DNA of 64,000 bases from Hemileia vastatrix (taxonomy: Eukaryota; Basidiomycota; Pucciniomycetes; Pucciniales; Zaghouaniaceae). Below are positions 52,455-64,000 of the stretch, piece after piece. Position numbers and translations under genes: made by a program. The notes under the pieces were generated by a model, which searched no databases, was not told the origin of the DNA, and saw only the letters and a list, made by a program, of their open reading frames with translations. How positions within the stretch are numbered: position 1 is the first letter of the stretch; each line of letters starts with the position of its first letter. The stretch spans positions 8,534,656 to 8,598,655 of the forward strand of contig JASXTE010000014.1 in NCBI GenBank assembly GCA_030280995.1. Reading direction: 5' to 3'.

Positions 52455-55400
52455 TGTCACTGGACAAGCTACAGACAAGGTTGAGGGTGTTCCTGGAAGT
52501 GAGATGAGGAGAGTAGTTTAAAAACTTCTTCAAAGCACAGAGGAAATGTTTGAGAAAGTGATTCAAAGATGACTCAAAGGAAGAGCTACTGCTTTGAGAT
52601 ATGTTTGATAAGAATTCTAATATAATTTAAAGGTAATATTAATATTCTTAAGATCTCACAAAGGGTTTAAAACTCAATAATCAAAGATTTAGGATTTAGA
52701 AATGATTACTGAGAAAAATAAGGAAAGATACAATAATAATGATTTAACCTGAAGTTTTACAACTATTAACTATATATACGCTTTATAATTTAATTCTAAA
52801 GAATGTCAAACCAAAATCCAACCCCTTTTATATCCTTTACTCCTCCTTGCACTGACCTCATACCTATCCATCATTCCGCACACCACAGACCACCAAAATT
52901 ACACCCGTTACACCTGGAACCTCCTCATTAACATCCGTTAACCCTTTAATCCTCCACTAACCATCCTGTCCATGCTCACCACCCCTTTTGATAACCCACA
53001 GATACTTAATAAACCTTTTAGAAGACTCTTACATTCACTATTGCGCTGTGTGTTGCTTATTGAGGAAAAGACTAAAATATACTATTGAGAGATTGACTAA
53101 TTTAGATTTAGAGTTTAGACTAGTACAGTTGAATAGTGAGTACACAAAGGAAAGTCGCAGTTGCTATGTAGAATTTCTTTCTGCGCTTTGAATATGGATT
53201 TAGACCTCTGTATTATTGATTTAATGAGCTGCTTTTTCCTCAAGTGTCACGTGGAGTGTGACAGATTCCCGGGTATAAAAAGGTGAGCTCCGTTGAGCAT
53301 GAGACATAATTTCTCACACTACTTTCTCTCCATTCATACTTTAATTACTTTATATTTTATTATGTCGACTTGTCCTACCCCAACTCCCACACCTCCACAC
53401 CCTAAAGCGGATGGTGGAATCGTTACCCGGCAATATTCTCAAGCCTGCACAGCCTCAAATTGATGGAATATTTCTGCTTTGAAAGCACAGCAACATGAGG
53501 TCCTTGCCAGAAATTCAAGTTTTGCTGCTGGAGACGGCTGTCATGTGATGCCTTATCAAAAAATGCGGACATCGAACATTGTTTTACAAAAATCAAATAT
53601 TGGGTAATACCGAAGACCAAAGAGGTGGTAAAAGATATCTGGGATGTATCAGTTGGTGGAAAAGATTGAGGAGGAGGTCGAAGATATCGTGGCAACCTGG
53701 GTAACCCAGGCCACAAGTAAGAAACGAGGGGTGGAAGAAGATTAAGATGAGTTGGTTGAAGAGGATGAGGATGAAGTCCCTATTTCGAGACGGATGCTGA
53801 AGAGTGGCGGATGGTCATCGAGGATGACAAAGAGGAGAAGGAATTTGTGGTGGAAGTCAAGCAAAATTATTTTTAGAAGCTTACCCATTGTTTGAAGTAA
53901 GTCTTTTCTTCTTTTATTTTAAAAAATTTTGTTACTGATGACCATATGTTTTAGAATTCAGATGTCATCGCGGAAGCTAAAATTGTGGAAGCTGCGCCAT
54001 TTCTGCCAGTTGAGGCAAATCAACCAGTGATTGATTCAAGGGAGGACAAGGAAGAGACTCTTGACCAGGTATGGTCAAAGAGACCTTGGCAGTGTTGATG
54101 AACTCGAATCATTGAAGTTTTAAGTGGTGAGGTTGACAAGATTTTTGATGCTGCCTCCTTTGAAGTGGTCGAAGAATTACTAGAAATTGGGGAAGTGGTA
54201 CCGGTAGGAGAGGAGGAGATATTTTGAGAAATTCAAGAAGGAAATAAGAGTGGTTTTGGAAAAAATGAAGAAGTTGGTCCGGGAGAAAATACAGGAGAAA
54301 ATTTGAAATGAAAGGAAAAAAAAAGTAGAAAGCAATTTATTTATTTATTTATTTATTTTTTATTTTTTTGTTTTAATTGAAATTTTTGATATTTATTTTA
54401 TAAGATTTTGAGAAAAGAAAAGAAAAAAGGAAGAAAGAAAAGATTTGAATAAAATTTTATTTTAAATTTTGAAAGAAGAAAAGAAAAAATGTTTAACTGA
54501 AGGAATTGCAGTTTAAGTTTTGAAAAGAAAAAATTTAAGTAAGAAAAAAAATAGTTGATTGAAAAAATTTTGTTTGAAATGAAAATTTAATGAGAGAAAA
54601 ATTTTGTTATTTGTGAAAGTTTATTTATTGAAGTTTTTGAGGAATTTCAGTAATTTGAAAAGAAGAAAAATAGTTTTTGAGGAATCTCAGTAATTTGAAA
54701 AGAAGAAAAATAGTTTTTGAAAAAAAAGTATTTGAAAGAAAGAACTAATTTGTCCCAAGAATTTTAAAAGAGAGATTTAAAGGTTGAAGTGAAGTTTGAG
54801 AAAGATTGTCGTATTGAGTTTGTGAAAAATTTTGATAGTTCAAAGAAAAAGAAATAAGGGAAAAGAGGAAAATTTTGGAAAGAGAAAAGAAAGAAAATTA
54901 AAGGAATTATTGATTTTTAAGATTTTACTTTAATGAATTTTAAGATTTTAATTTTTTTAATTTAATTTTATTTTATTTTTAATTTTTACTTTTTTAATTT
55001 AATTTAATTTTGATTTTAGTTTATTTTATTTTATTTATTTATTTTTTTAAAAAGGTTGAAAAAAGCTTTTAGGAAGATGAAGGAAGAAAAGAAAAAACAG
55101 GGTAAGGATTTCAGAAGAGAAGAAGTTTTAGAATTTTAAGAAAAGAAAAGAAAAGAAAAGAAAAGAAAAGAAAAGAGAAAGAAGATAAAGCAAAAAAGAG
55201 GTTTCTAAGGTTTTGGATTTAAAGGATATTTAAGATGAAAAGATTTCAGGAGTTCAGGGGCATTAGAAACATTGATGGCTGGTTCCCAGGATGTTTTGTC
55301 TGAGTCATCAAGGAAGCCTTCCCATTCCACGAGGTATTGAAGTTTCCCCTTGCACATTCTTGAATCAAGGATACGGCTTACTTCCCACTCTAGATGGTCT

Positions 55401-58400
55401 TCTACTTCAACCATTGCCAGGGGAGGTTGGTTCCTGCCTGTGTATGTTTCTTGAGCCAGTTCCAGGAGAGATACATGGAAAACAGGGTGAATAGCCTGCC
55501 ATTTAGGAGGTAGTTTGAGTTGAAATGCAGTTTTAGAGACTTTGGAGTAGATTTCAAATGGTACCCAGCATTTTTCAGCCAGTTTCTTTGATGGTCAAGT
55601 TGTTCGAATGTTTCGTGTGTTGAGCCATACTTTGTCGCCTGGTTTAAAAGAAGGAGCAGATTTTCAATGTTTGTTGGCCTTTTCCTTGTACCTTCGAATT
55701 TCTAATTCCAAATTTTATATAAATTCTTCTTTGAGTTTTGATATGGTTTGAAGATAATGTTTGGCAGGATTACTAGTTCCTACATGGATTGAGTTGAATC
55801 AAGGATGTCTTCCATAAACAGTTTTGAAAGGAGATTGTTGTGTCAAAGAATGAGTCGATTTATTATAAGCAAATTTGGCCAATGGTAACCATGTGGTCCA
55901 ATTGTCTTGTTGGTAACTGACATACATTTGAAGGTATTTTTCAAGGATTTGGTTGACCCTTTCTGTTTTCCCATTGGTTTCAGGATGATAGGCCATGGAG
56001 AGACTCCTTGTGATACTTAGTTGTCAACACAATTGAGTCCAGAATGTGGATACAAACAATGAGTCTCTATCAGAAATAATATCACTAGGTAAGCCATTTT
56101 TGGAAAATACATATTCTAGAAACAATTTTGACAAATCTTCTGCTGTAGTAGTAGTAGTGGTTTTAATAAAAATAGACATCTTTGAAAATCAATCTACTAT
56201 TACTAATATAGAATCAAAATTATTAGAAAGAGGAAGTTGAGAAATAAAATCAATTGATAAAGATTCCCAAGGTTTTGAGGGAATAGGAAGTGGTTGAAGC
56301 AACCCATGCTTGCGGTGACAGGGAGCCTTATTCCTATGACATTCATAACAAGATCTTATATAGGCCTTGATTTCTCTGGTCATTCCTGGCCAGAAGAAAT
56401 CCCTCGCTATTAACTGGTAGGTTTTACCAACCCCAAAATGACCAGCTAATGGAGAATCATGTCGACTATTGAAAATCCATAATTTTATTTCATTGTTGTT
56501 GGGTATGACTACTCTACCTTCAAAAACTAATAGACCTGATTCAATACTAAATATTTTGGCCCCTTGCTTTGAGAGTATTTTGTCTTTTAACCCTAAACAA
56601 TAATTGTCCTTCGACTGAGCTTCGAGGATTTTGGATAGTGGATTTTGGAAAGATTTAATTGTCATCATATTGAGTTGATGAGTCATTAACATTGATTCTT
56701 TGAAAATTGATTTCACATTTTCTGGGTTTGTTTCAGCAAATGCATCCCCCCGCTGTGGGTAAACGTCGTCCCAATGTGACAGGATATCTGGGACAATGCA
56801 GTTCTTACCTGGGCGATAGGAAATAGAAAAAGAAATTCAGACAGAAATTCAGCCCACCTGGCTTAACACCTGGTTAACACTTTAGAAGATAAAAAGTATT
56901 TCAAAGCATTATGGTCAGACATAATTTGAAAAGGACTATCTAGGCTGAGAAGAAAAGAGCGCCATTTTTTAAGACAATGAATAATAATTAAAAGCTCTTT
57001 TTCATGAATTTCATAATTTAATTCTGCTGTGATGAGTTTGCGTGACTCAAAAGCAACAGGATGAAAAAAATTTATTTAAGGATTGAATTGAGAAATGACC
57101 CCTGCAATAGCATAATCTCAAGCGTCTGTCTTGACTATTGTCAAAGCGGTAGGATCAAAGTGTCGAAGAATTGGAGCTGTGGTAAATGCAGTCTTCAATG
57201 CTTTGAATTCCTTTTGTGCTGTAGAAGTAAAAACAAAAGGAATTTCTTTTCTTAGAAGAGAAGTAAGATTGGAAATAGTTTTATAGTAATCTTTAATAAA
57301 TCTTCTATAGAAATTGGGAAAACCCAAAAGTCCTTGGAGGGATTTAACAGTTTTGGGCTCAGGCCATTCCAGGACTTTTTGGACCTTTTTGTTGTCCATG
57401 ACTAAACCATCAGTGGATAACGTAAACCCCAAAAAATTAATAGATTTAAGATGGAAATCACATTTATTGTGCTTGGCGTAGAGACCGTGATCTCAAAGGA
57501 AATTTAGAACCTGTCAAACATGATGAATATGTTCATCTAGTGTCTTCGAGAAAATTAAAATATCATCTAAGTAGATGACAACAAATTGTTCGACAACATC
57601 TTGAAAGATGTCATTAACAAAATTTTGAAAAGTAGATGGTGCATTACATAATCCAAAAGACATGACTAAATATTCAAAACTACCAAATCTAGTGTGCATT
57701 GCAGTCAGTTGTTCATAACCTTCCGCAATGCAAATAAGATTATAAGAGCCTAAAGATCAATTTTAGAAAAGAAATTAGCACCATTAAAAAGGGTAAGAAG
57801 CAATGACATAGGAAGAACGGGATATGCATTATTTTTTGTGACTGTGTTGAGCTTTCTATAGTCAACACACAACCTAAGGCTGCCGTCTTTTTTCTTTACA
57901 AAAAGAACAGGGGAGCTGGTAGGAGATTTACTGGCTCTGATGAAACCTTTGACTACATTCTCTGCAATGTAGTCTTAAAGAACTTGAGATTTGTCCTTCG
58001 ACAAAGAATAGACAGGACCTACGGGAGGTACTGGGCCTATTAACTCTATTTGATGGTCGTAGGGTTGATAAGGTGGTAATTTATCGGCCTTGCAGATTGT
58101 AAAAACATCAAGGAAATCGTGATAGATTTCTGGTAAAGTTGATTTGGTTGTCCTCATCATCTTCAAGAGAATCTGTTGAGGAAAGAGCAGAATTGAGAGA
58201 GCATAATTCGACTACTCTGAGGCAATTTAAATCCTCTTTGAGTGAAGTGATTGAGATAGAAGGGTTAGCCAATTGCTCATTTAGAGAAATATTTGATGCT
58301 TGCAAGTCATCTGGCAGATATTTGTCCTCTAGCAAGACATTTTCAGGTGGGTTGTTTAACTCCCTATTGACCTGCATTGAAGAATCAGAAATATACTTAG

Positions 58401-60877
58401 TGCGTGGGGTGATCAATCCCCGTGACCAATCAATTTCCGGATTCCAATGCATTAAAAAGTCATGGCCAAGGATGGTATCGTCCGTACTTTGGGTGTCCAA
58501 GACTGATAGTCCCCACTTGAAGGGGGGAAAATTTGGAAAGTTAAAAACCCAAAAAACTTTCTTACTTACCCAATATTTGGGTTCCTCTTATTCGACCAAA
58601 TATATTAAAGTTTTATCGATATCTGTGAATGTCAGCTTTAACATCTCAGAAAAAGATAAACTGACAAAAGTAATTGAAGCTCCAGAGTCTGTAAGACAAC
58701 TGAAGGGGATATCCTCCTTGAAAAGAATGAATCTCAAGCGGTTAAAGGAAACTCCAGTCCTTAAGACATGGAGGTTCTGTGCACTTGGAGAGATAAGATA
58801 GGTTTCTTTGCACACAAGTAAACTATCTACTAGTTTTTTGACCTTAAACTAGTACCTTCTCTTTCCTTCAACTTTACACAATCTTCTAGCTTGTGCTTAC
58901 CCCCACAATACATACATAACCCATTATCTGATTGCCTCTTCCTCTTAGCTTCATTAAGTTCCCCTTTTGGATCCAGTACCTTACTGATATTGCCAGGGGT
59001 CGAGCCTTTTGGATAAGGTTTGTCCTTTCCCTTATTGGGTTTGGATTGAGTAGAGGAGGATTGAGTTGTCCGTGGGTGTGAAGAAGGTCCCAATTTAAAA
59101 TTTAAGCCTTGAGATTTTTTGGCCTATTTAAAATGTTGTAGTGGTCTTGGTAAACTCTGTTGAGTTTGAGGGTTTGATCCATTAAATCTGTTAAAGTATT
59201 CATCTTCTGACCATGAAGATTTAATTGATCCAGAATCCACAAAGAAGTCCCTTTTTGAAATGACACTTGAGGGAAGCATCATTCCAACCTACTCAAGTTT
59301 GAATTGCTCTGAAGTTCAAGATATATTCAGAGGCTTTACCATTATCACTCATGTGAAGGAAATCAAGTTCAATTTCTGGGTTGTCAGTTTCATTAGGGTC
59401 ACTGAGAAATGTAAAGAGTTGGTCTTTAAACTTTTCCTTGTTATTAATAAGTAAGTCGGTTTCTGTCGAAGAGGGCATGAGAAGATAAGGTTTAAACCAT
59501 CTTGCTGCTTTTCCGGCTGGGAATGAAGAAGCATAAACAACCTTCAATTGGTCATTATTGAACAGGAGCTTTCAGGTTTGCAAGAAGGGCCGCAATCTGT
59601 CTGGGTGTTCTCCATCGAATTAATCAGGAGATTTCATGAAAGGAGTTTTGAATTTAGATACCTCCAAGAACGTTGGATTGGAAAGGGTTTTCATGAAAAT
59701 TCTCATGAAGTCTTCCAGTGAATTAGATGGTCCAGGCTCCAAAGGTTTACCAGAAGGGTGAGTAGCAGGGAAAGATGGTGCCTCATGCATTTTATCCTCT
59801 TCTTCTTCTTCCTCGCTAGAATCATCAAAATCCTGGGGGAGATCTTCTACAGATTGGACTGAGTGTCCCTGTTCCATAAGGTTGAGAGGTTTAAGGGAGT
59901 GAGTGGGGGAAACATGCTGTGTGGCTGTTGGCCTGCCTCTGGCGCAAGCCCTAGTAGTAGCACCCGTAGGAGGAGTGCGTTGAAAAGGTGCCATTTAAAG
60001 GATTTAAAACACCTGAAAAAAGGACGTAGTAGTGCCAATAAATGAGAACTATGGAGAATTAAATTATACTTTCACGGGACAACCTACGCACAAGGTCGAG
60101 GGTGTTCCTGGAAGTGAGATGAGGAGAGTAGTTTAGAAGCTTCTTTGAAGCACAGAGGAAATGTTTGAGGAAGTGATTCGAAGATGACTCGAAGGAAGAG
60201 CTACTGCTTTGAGATATGTTCAATAAGAATTCCAATATAATTTAAAGGTAATATTAATATTCTTAAGATCTCACAAAGGGTTGAAAACTCAATAATCAAA
60301 GATTTAGGATTTAGAAATGATTACTGAGAAAAATAAAGAAAGATACAATAATAATGATTTAAACTGAAGCTTTACCACTATTAACTATATATACGTTTTA
60401 TAATTTAATTCTAAAGAATGTCGAACCAAAATTTGATCCCTTTTATATCCTTTACTCCTCCTTGCATTGACCTCATACCCATCTATCATTCTGCACACAA
60501 CAGACCACCAAAATTTCACCTGTTACACCTGGACCCTCCTCACTAACATCTGTTAACCCTTTAATCCTCCACTAACCATCCCGTCCATCTCACTACCCCT
60601 TTTAATAACCCACAGATACTTAATAAAACTTTTAGCGGACTATTACATTGACTATTCAGCTGTGTTTTGCTTATTGAGGAAAAGACTAAAAAAGACTATT
60701 GAGAGATTGACTAATTTAGATTTAGATTTTAGACTAGGGCAGTTGAATAGTGAGTACACAAACGAAAGTTGCAGTTGCTATGTGAAATTGCTTTCTGCAC
60801 TTTGAGTATGGATTTAGACTTCTGTATTATTGATTTAATGAGCTGCTTTTGCCTTGAGTGTCACGTGGTTTGTGACA
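52455..60877 (-). mobile_element. Element B (unit 2)
   Basis: Copy of 35914-44315 with LTRs 52455-53263 and 60070-60877 and GCATC at 52450-52454 and 60878-60882. Gag 58830-59994, protease 58108-58815, RT/RNase H 56717-58166, integrase and chromodomain 55205-56716. All stops seen in unit 1 are shared, so decay happened before duplication. Small differences: gag codons near 59667 and 59733 and the AAAAG tract near 55141-55180. Confidence 0.92.
53362..54327 (+). pseudogene. P1' antisense gene (unit 2)
   Basis: Copy of 36821-37765 with the same TATA box (53274-53281). It has an additional stop in the acidic stretch (GAAGATTAAGATGAG against GAAGATGTAGATGAG in unit 1) and a few CG/CA differences (GAGGTCGAAGATATCG here, GAGGTCAAAGATATCG in unit 1). 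Confidence 0.75.
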
Positions 60878-60882
60878 GCATC

Positions 60883-61065
60883 TCTGTCACATTTCTTCTT
60901 TTTGGAGTAGCAAGAATAACAGGCCCTGTTGTATAATTTGGCTTCAGGAGTTTGAAGAGTGAATGTGAAAGGTCTGAACATGTGGATGCACTGCTTGCAG
61001 GCATAGTCCTTGGGAGAAGTGAAGCAAGGAAGATTGGAGGGGTCAACATCAGGGGATCCAGCCAT
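60883..61065 (-). pseudogene. P3 5' exon (unit 2)
   Basis: Copy of 44321-44503 with the same cluster, including Phe at the third ligand, and the same break at the B target duplication. Confidence 0.75.
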
Positions 61066-61216
61066 GATCTGTGGTGAGAAAAGATGATGGAAAGAGATAA
61101 GAAGGAGATTTTTGTCAGTGATGGGTAGATGATGAAGTGAAGGTGGAAGTTCAGCAGATTGGCTGTAGGTGTATTCTGTATGAAATTGGCTGGGTCTATT
61201 TTATGTGAAATTCTGG

Positions 61217-61642
61217 TAGTCCATCAAGACTCTAAACTGAAAAATCTATTGTTTCAATAATAGTCCATCAAGACTTTAAACTTAACACTGTATTAGTCCA
61301 CCAAGACTTTAAACTGAGGATTGTTTGATGGTGTAGTCCCCCAAGACTATAAACTGAGGAATGGGGTTTTTGTTGTTGGAATGGGTTTGAAAGATTGGCG
61401 GAGGGTATTCACAGGGGGAGCCTCTGAATTTAGCAAATGCAAGTTTGGTGGTAATTGATGGGCTGGCAGCTCTATTCACAATTACCCCAGAATGTTAGTT
61501 TTTTCTCTGTGTCTTAATGTGGTTGATCTCTGGTTCTGGGTTTATGATTTAGGTTTTTGAGTCCCCCAAGACTTTAAACTGAGGGTTTTTGAGTCCCCCA
61601 AGACTATAAAATGAGGATGGTCCCCCAAGACTTAAAACTGAG
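61217..61642. repeat. Motif array (unit 2)
   Basis: Identical seven-copy array as at 44655-45080, including the alpha hairpin at 61450-61486. Confidence 0.85.
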
Positions 61643-61700
61643 AGTTGTTTGTGGTTACATCCTATAGAGGGTGTGGTCAATTTTTCTTTCTGAATCAAGC

Positions 61701-62342
61701 TCAATTACCAGTAGAATTACAGAGGGAATCAAGAGATGAAATGAAGTGTTCAGAATCAGCCTTGAACTGGTGAATGAGGTGTCTTCTGTTCTCAATGTCC
61801 TGTGGATCTCTAGCAGGAGTGAATTGGAAGTAGTTTAGCAGAATGTGTTTCTGTTGAGATGTGTGTTGTTGGAACTTGGCCTTAATTGTGGGCAAGTGGT
61901 TTGGTGTTGTTGGTTCAATGGATCCTACATTGTTATAATCACTGTCAAAAGATGAAGGAACTGAGAAGTCATCAGTTTTATAAATTGGAAAGAAGAAATG
62001 GAAGTTTTTACCATCAGATGGTCCAGGGATGATGGAACTTTTTGTTTTAGTGGTTTTGGCACTCTTCTGGGAAGGGTGTAGCTTTTTGATTAATCTGGGA
62101 ATCAAGATGGATGGACCAGATCTTTTGGTGCTGGAAGGAGATGGGCCAGGTTGAGTTGGAGGTGAAGCTGTTGCAGAAGATAATGGACCAGGTCTGTGGC
62201 AGGTCTTCTTTCTGGATTGGAAGACATCACAGGACGTTCTGCATGGATGAACAGGAGGTGTGATGGTGCAGATTAGATTATTGTCAATGCAGTATTGGCA
62301 AGGACCCATTTCAGAGGCATATTTGGGAAGAAGGTTGAACAT
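61701..62342 (-). CDS. P2 antisense gene (unit 2)
   Basis: Identical copy of 45139-45780: same start, same 51-nt in-frame candidate intron (61961-62011), same Phe at the fifth ligand. If the duplication is real, the cell has two copies of this gene next to two copies of its array. Confidence 0.68.
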   Translation of the reverse strand: MFNLLPKYASEMGPCQYCIDNNLICTITPPVHPCRTSCDVFQSRKKTCHRPGPLSSATASPPTQPGPSPSSTKRSGPSILIPRLIKKLHPSQKSAKTTKTKSSIIPGPSDGKNFHFFFPIYKTDDFSVPSSFDSDYNNVGSIEPTTPNHLPTIKAKFQQHTSQQKHILLNYFQFTPARDPQDIENRRHLIHQFKADSEHFISSLDSLCNSTGN

Positions 62343-62390
62343 GGTGGTTTGATGAAGAAAGAATGTGTAAATTCTGAATTGGAGGGAGTA

Positions 62391-62859
62391 TTTGGTCTTC
62401 CAACATTGGCAGGGGCCTTTGTTGTGTTGTTTGGCGCTAATTGTGCATGTCTTAATTTGCATCTGTTGAAGAATTGTGTGTTTTTCTGGTTTTTTTTTGT
62501 AAATATTGGGACTGCGGGTATGTGGGTACTATCATTGGATAGCCCCAGTTTTTCTCTATATTTCATGTCCAGTTAATATTTTTCATATTCTAAGTTTTAA
62601 GCGGTCATTTCCTCATTTTTCAGTTAAAAAGGATATCTGTTTAATTTTGTTTTTTGTGTTTTATGGGATAACCTTAAGTCTAAGGGTAACGTGCTTAGTA
62701 CCATTAGATAGGGCTAATTTAGTTCTATATTTCATGTCTCAATTTTGTTATAGCCTAATTCTGTGTTTTAAGGGTTTTAGTAGTTGTTGTGAATTTTTCT
62801 AAGTAGATTAGGTGTTTTTATTGGTTTTCTGGCTTCAGAGAGGCCGGGCCGCTTCAGGC
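62391..62859 (+). repeat. Truncated family C LTR (unit 2)
   Basis: Copy of 45829-46297, ending at the same GGCCGCTTCAGG joint. Confidence 0.85.
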
Positions 62860-62873
62860 AAAACCTCCAACGT

Positions 62874-64000
62874 TGTAGACTGTTCTAAAGTACTAAGAAG
62901 TAGACACAAGCGAGATTGGTTGGTTCTCCTTTTTAATTTATAAAAAGAAGTGCCTGCCACTCTTTTTTTAAAGACAGTGTAATAATGTGTAACACTAATA
63001 TTTGAATAGAAAGTTTATAAGTTGAGATGAGTTAAAGATAAAGAAAAAAACAAATATTACTATCTGGATATTTCTATTCTTAACAAGCGCTATTATCCAC
63101 AGCTACTCCCTCTTGAAGCACTCTCTTTGAATATGCCTTATTATAGTAATAAAGTATCTCTAATAATAGTTAATCCCACTGAATCTATATATTCTCTCTA
63201 TGTTGCGCTCTTTCAATATACTATATGAAATACACACACAGACGCACAAACTCTAAAAGACGCAGAAAATACCTTTTAATATTTTCTCAAACAATTAATC
63301 ACAAAAAGATCTAATATCTTATACTGGGTACTATGACTATAGCTACACCTATATCTCTATATTGATTTTTCTATGATCTGCTTTTTAAAATGACAACTAA
63401 TGGGATTTTTCTTATTTTATTAACTAAATAGATAGATGGACCAGTCCTCTCCCTTTGTCCCTACCTAACAGTCCTCCTTTTATATTCTTCCAGCGCTCAA
63501 GACACAGTTCCCTAATGGATCTCCAGTGCTGACTCTAGCGCCACATTAGTAAAACAATAACTAATTTATTAGTATGCTATTTACACTGCTTGTAACAACT
63601 ACAGCATCTAAATCAGACCCTATAATTACTAAAACTAGTATTAACTTGTTTCACTGATTCTCCACATATGCGCTTTTAAGTATACCTTGTTTTTTTTCAG
63701 CGCTAGTTCCAGGTTTGAATTATCCTAACGCTGTGTCTAGTTGCCTAAACTCTTGGGTAGTTTTACGATTGAGTCCCCACTCTCTTTTCTTTAATACTAG
63801 GTTCATAGTTCTGACAGCTTGCTTAACTAGTTAGCCTTCTTCATTACTTGTCTCAGTAAGTTTCCCAACTGGCCGCGGTACAGCATACCATGCACTTGAG
63901 TCGTCCTTAATCCATGAATTTCTTCTTAATGCGTAACACATACTTTTTGGAAAGCCCAAATCTACATTGTTTAGTGCATAATAGTCCTAAGTTAATAATA
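62874..64000 (-). repeat. Family D LTR (unit 2), cut by window end
   Basis: Copy of 46312-47438. A P4 copy, if present, would lie beyond the window. Confidence 0.65.

Larger units (their letters stand above)
51228..64000. repeat. Tandem duplication, unit 2 (truncated by window end)
   Basis: Copy of 34687-47438, beginning with the interior of the X LTR at GGTATGGGAATGG directly after family D integrase. Contents in order are LTR fragment, P3 middle, element B, P3 5' exon, motif array, P2, LTR C and LTR D. Differences from unit 1 are few and several are CG versus TG/CA. Confidence 0.93.

Overview
The window is a fungal, almost certainly basidiomycete, retrotransposon graveyard. I see no ordinary host gene. 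The fungal call rests on Zn2Cys6-type cysteine clusters, 51-86 nt introns with GTAAGT-like donors and CTAG/TTAG/CAG acceptors, and three lineages of Ty3/gypsy pol genes of basidiomycete type. The DNA is AT-rich and most copies carry stops and frameshifts. Genus cannot be resolved from sequence alone.

Layout. (1) 1-6892: element A1, a Ty3-type element on +, 3' LTR at 6132-6892. (2) 6893-9207: AT-rich, nothing recognised. (3) 9208-12639: a rearranged 3' piece of a family C element (motif array, decayed antisense gene P6, inverted-repeat hairpins, LTR). (4) 13676-21073: element A2, a relative of A1 on -, followed by an A-type LTR at 21074-21951. (5) 22066-46297: a large family C element on + (LTR, gag, protease, RT/RNase H, integrase), followed by a 3' region that carries two genes on the opposite strand (P3, then P2) before the 3' LTR. 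P3 is split by two chromodomain-type elements: X (31597-35114, +, internally deleted, 5-bp target duplication GTAGG) and B (35914-44315, -, full length but decayed, target duplication GCATC). (6) 46312-51227: family D, a relative of C on -, with LTR, antisense genes P4 and P5, and the integrase C-terminus. (7) 51228-64000: a second, nearly identical copy of 34687-47438, i.e. a tandem duplication with a 16.54-kb unit whose second copy runs off the window.

The most interesting content is a recurring module. In X and B (chromovirus type) and in C and D (a different Ty3 clade), the space between pol and the 3' LTR holds one or two genes pointing against the element. Most start from their own TATA-like box beside the LTR or between genes. 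They encode small proteins with an N-terminal CX2CX6-7CX12-14CX2CX6C cluster, a Pro/Ser-rich or acidic middle and a helical tail. P1 (in X) and P4 (in D) keep all six cysteines; the other five members each show one ligand replaced by phenylalanine. In family C the intergenic stretch upstream of P3 (and of decayed P6) is an array of a ~24-nt motif. The 3' region also contains hairpins whose stems differ between copies but stay complementary. Together this suggests retroelements that carry their own antisense DNA-binding-like genes and cis elements. The structure is seen directly; the function is inferred.
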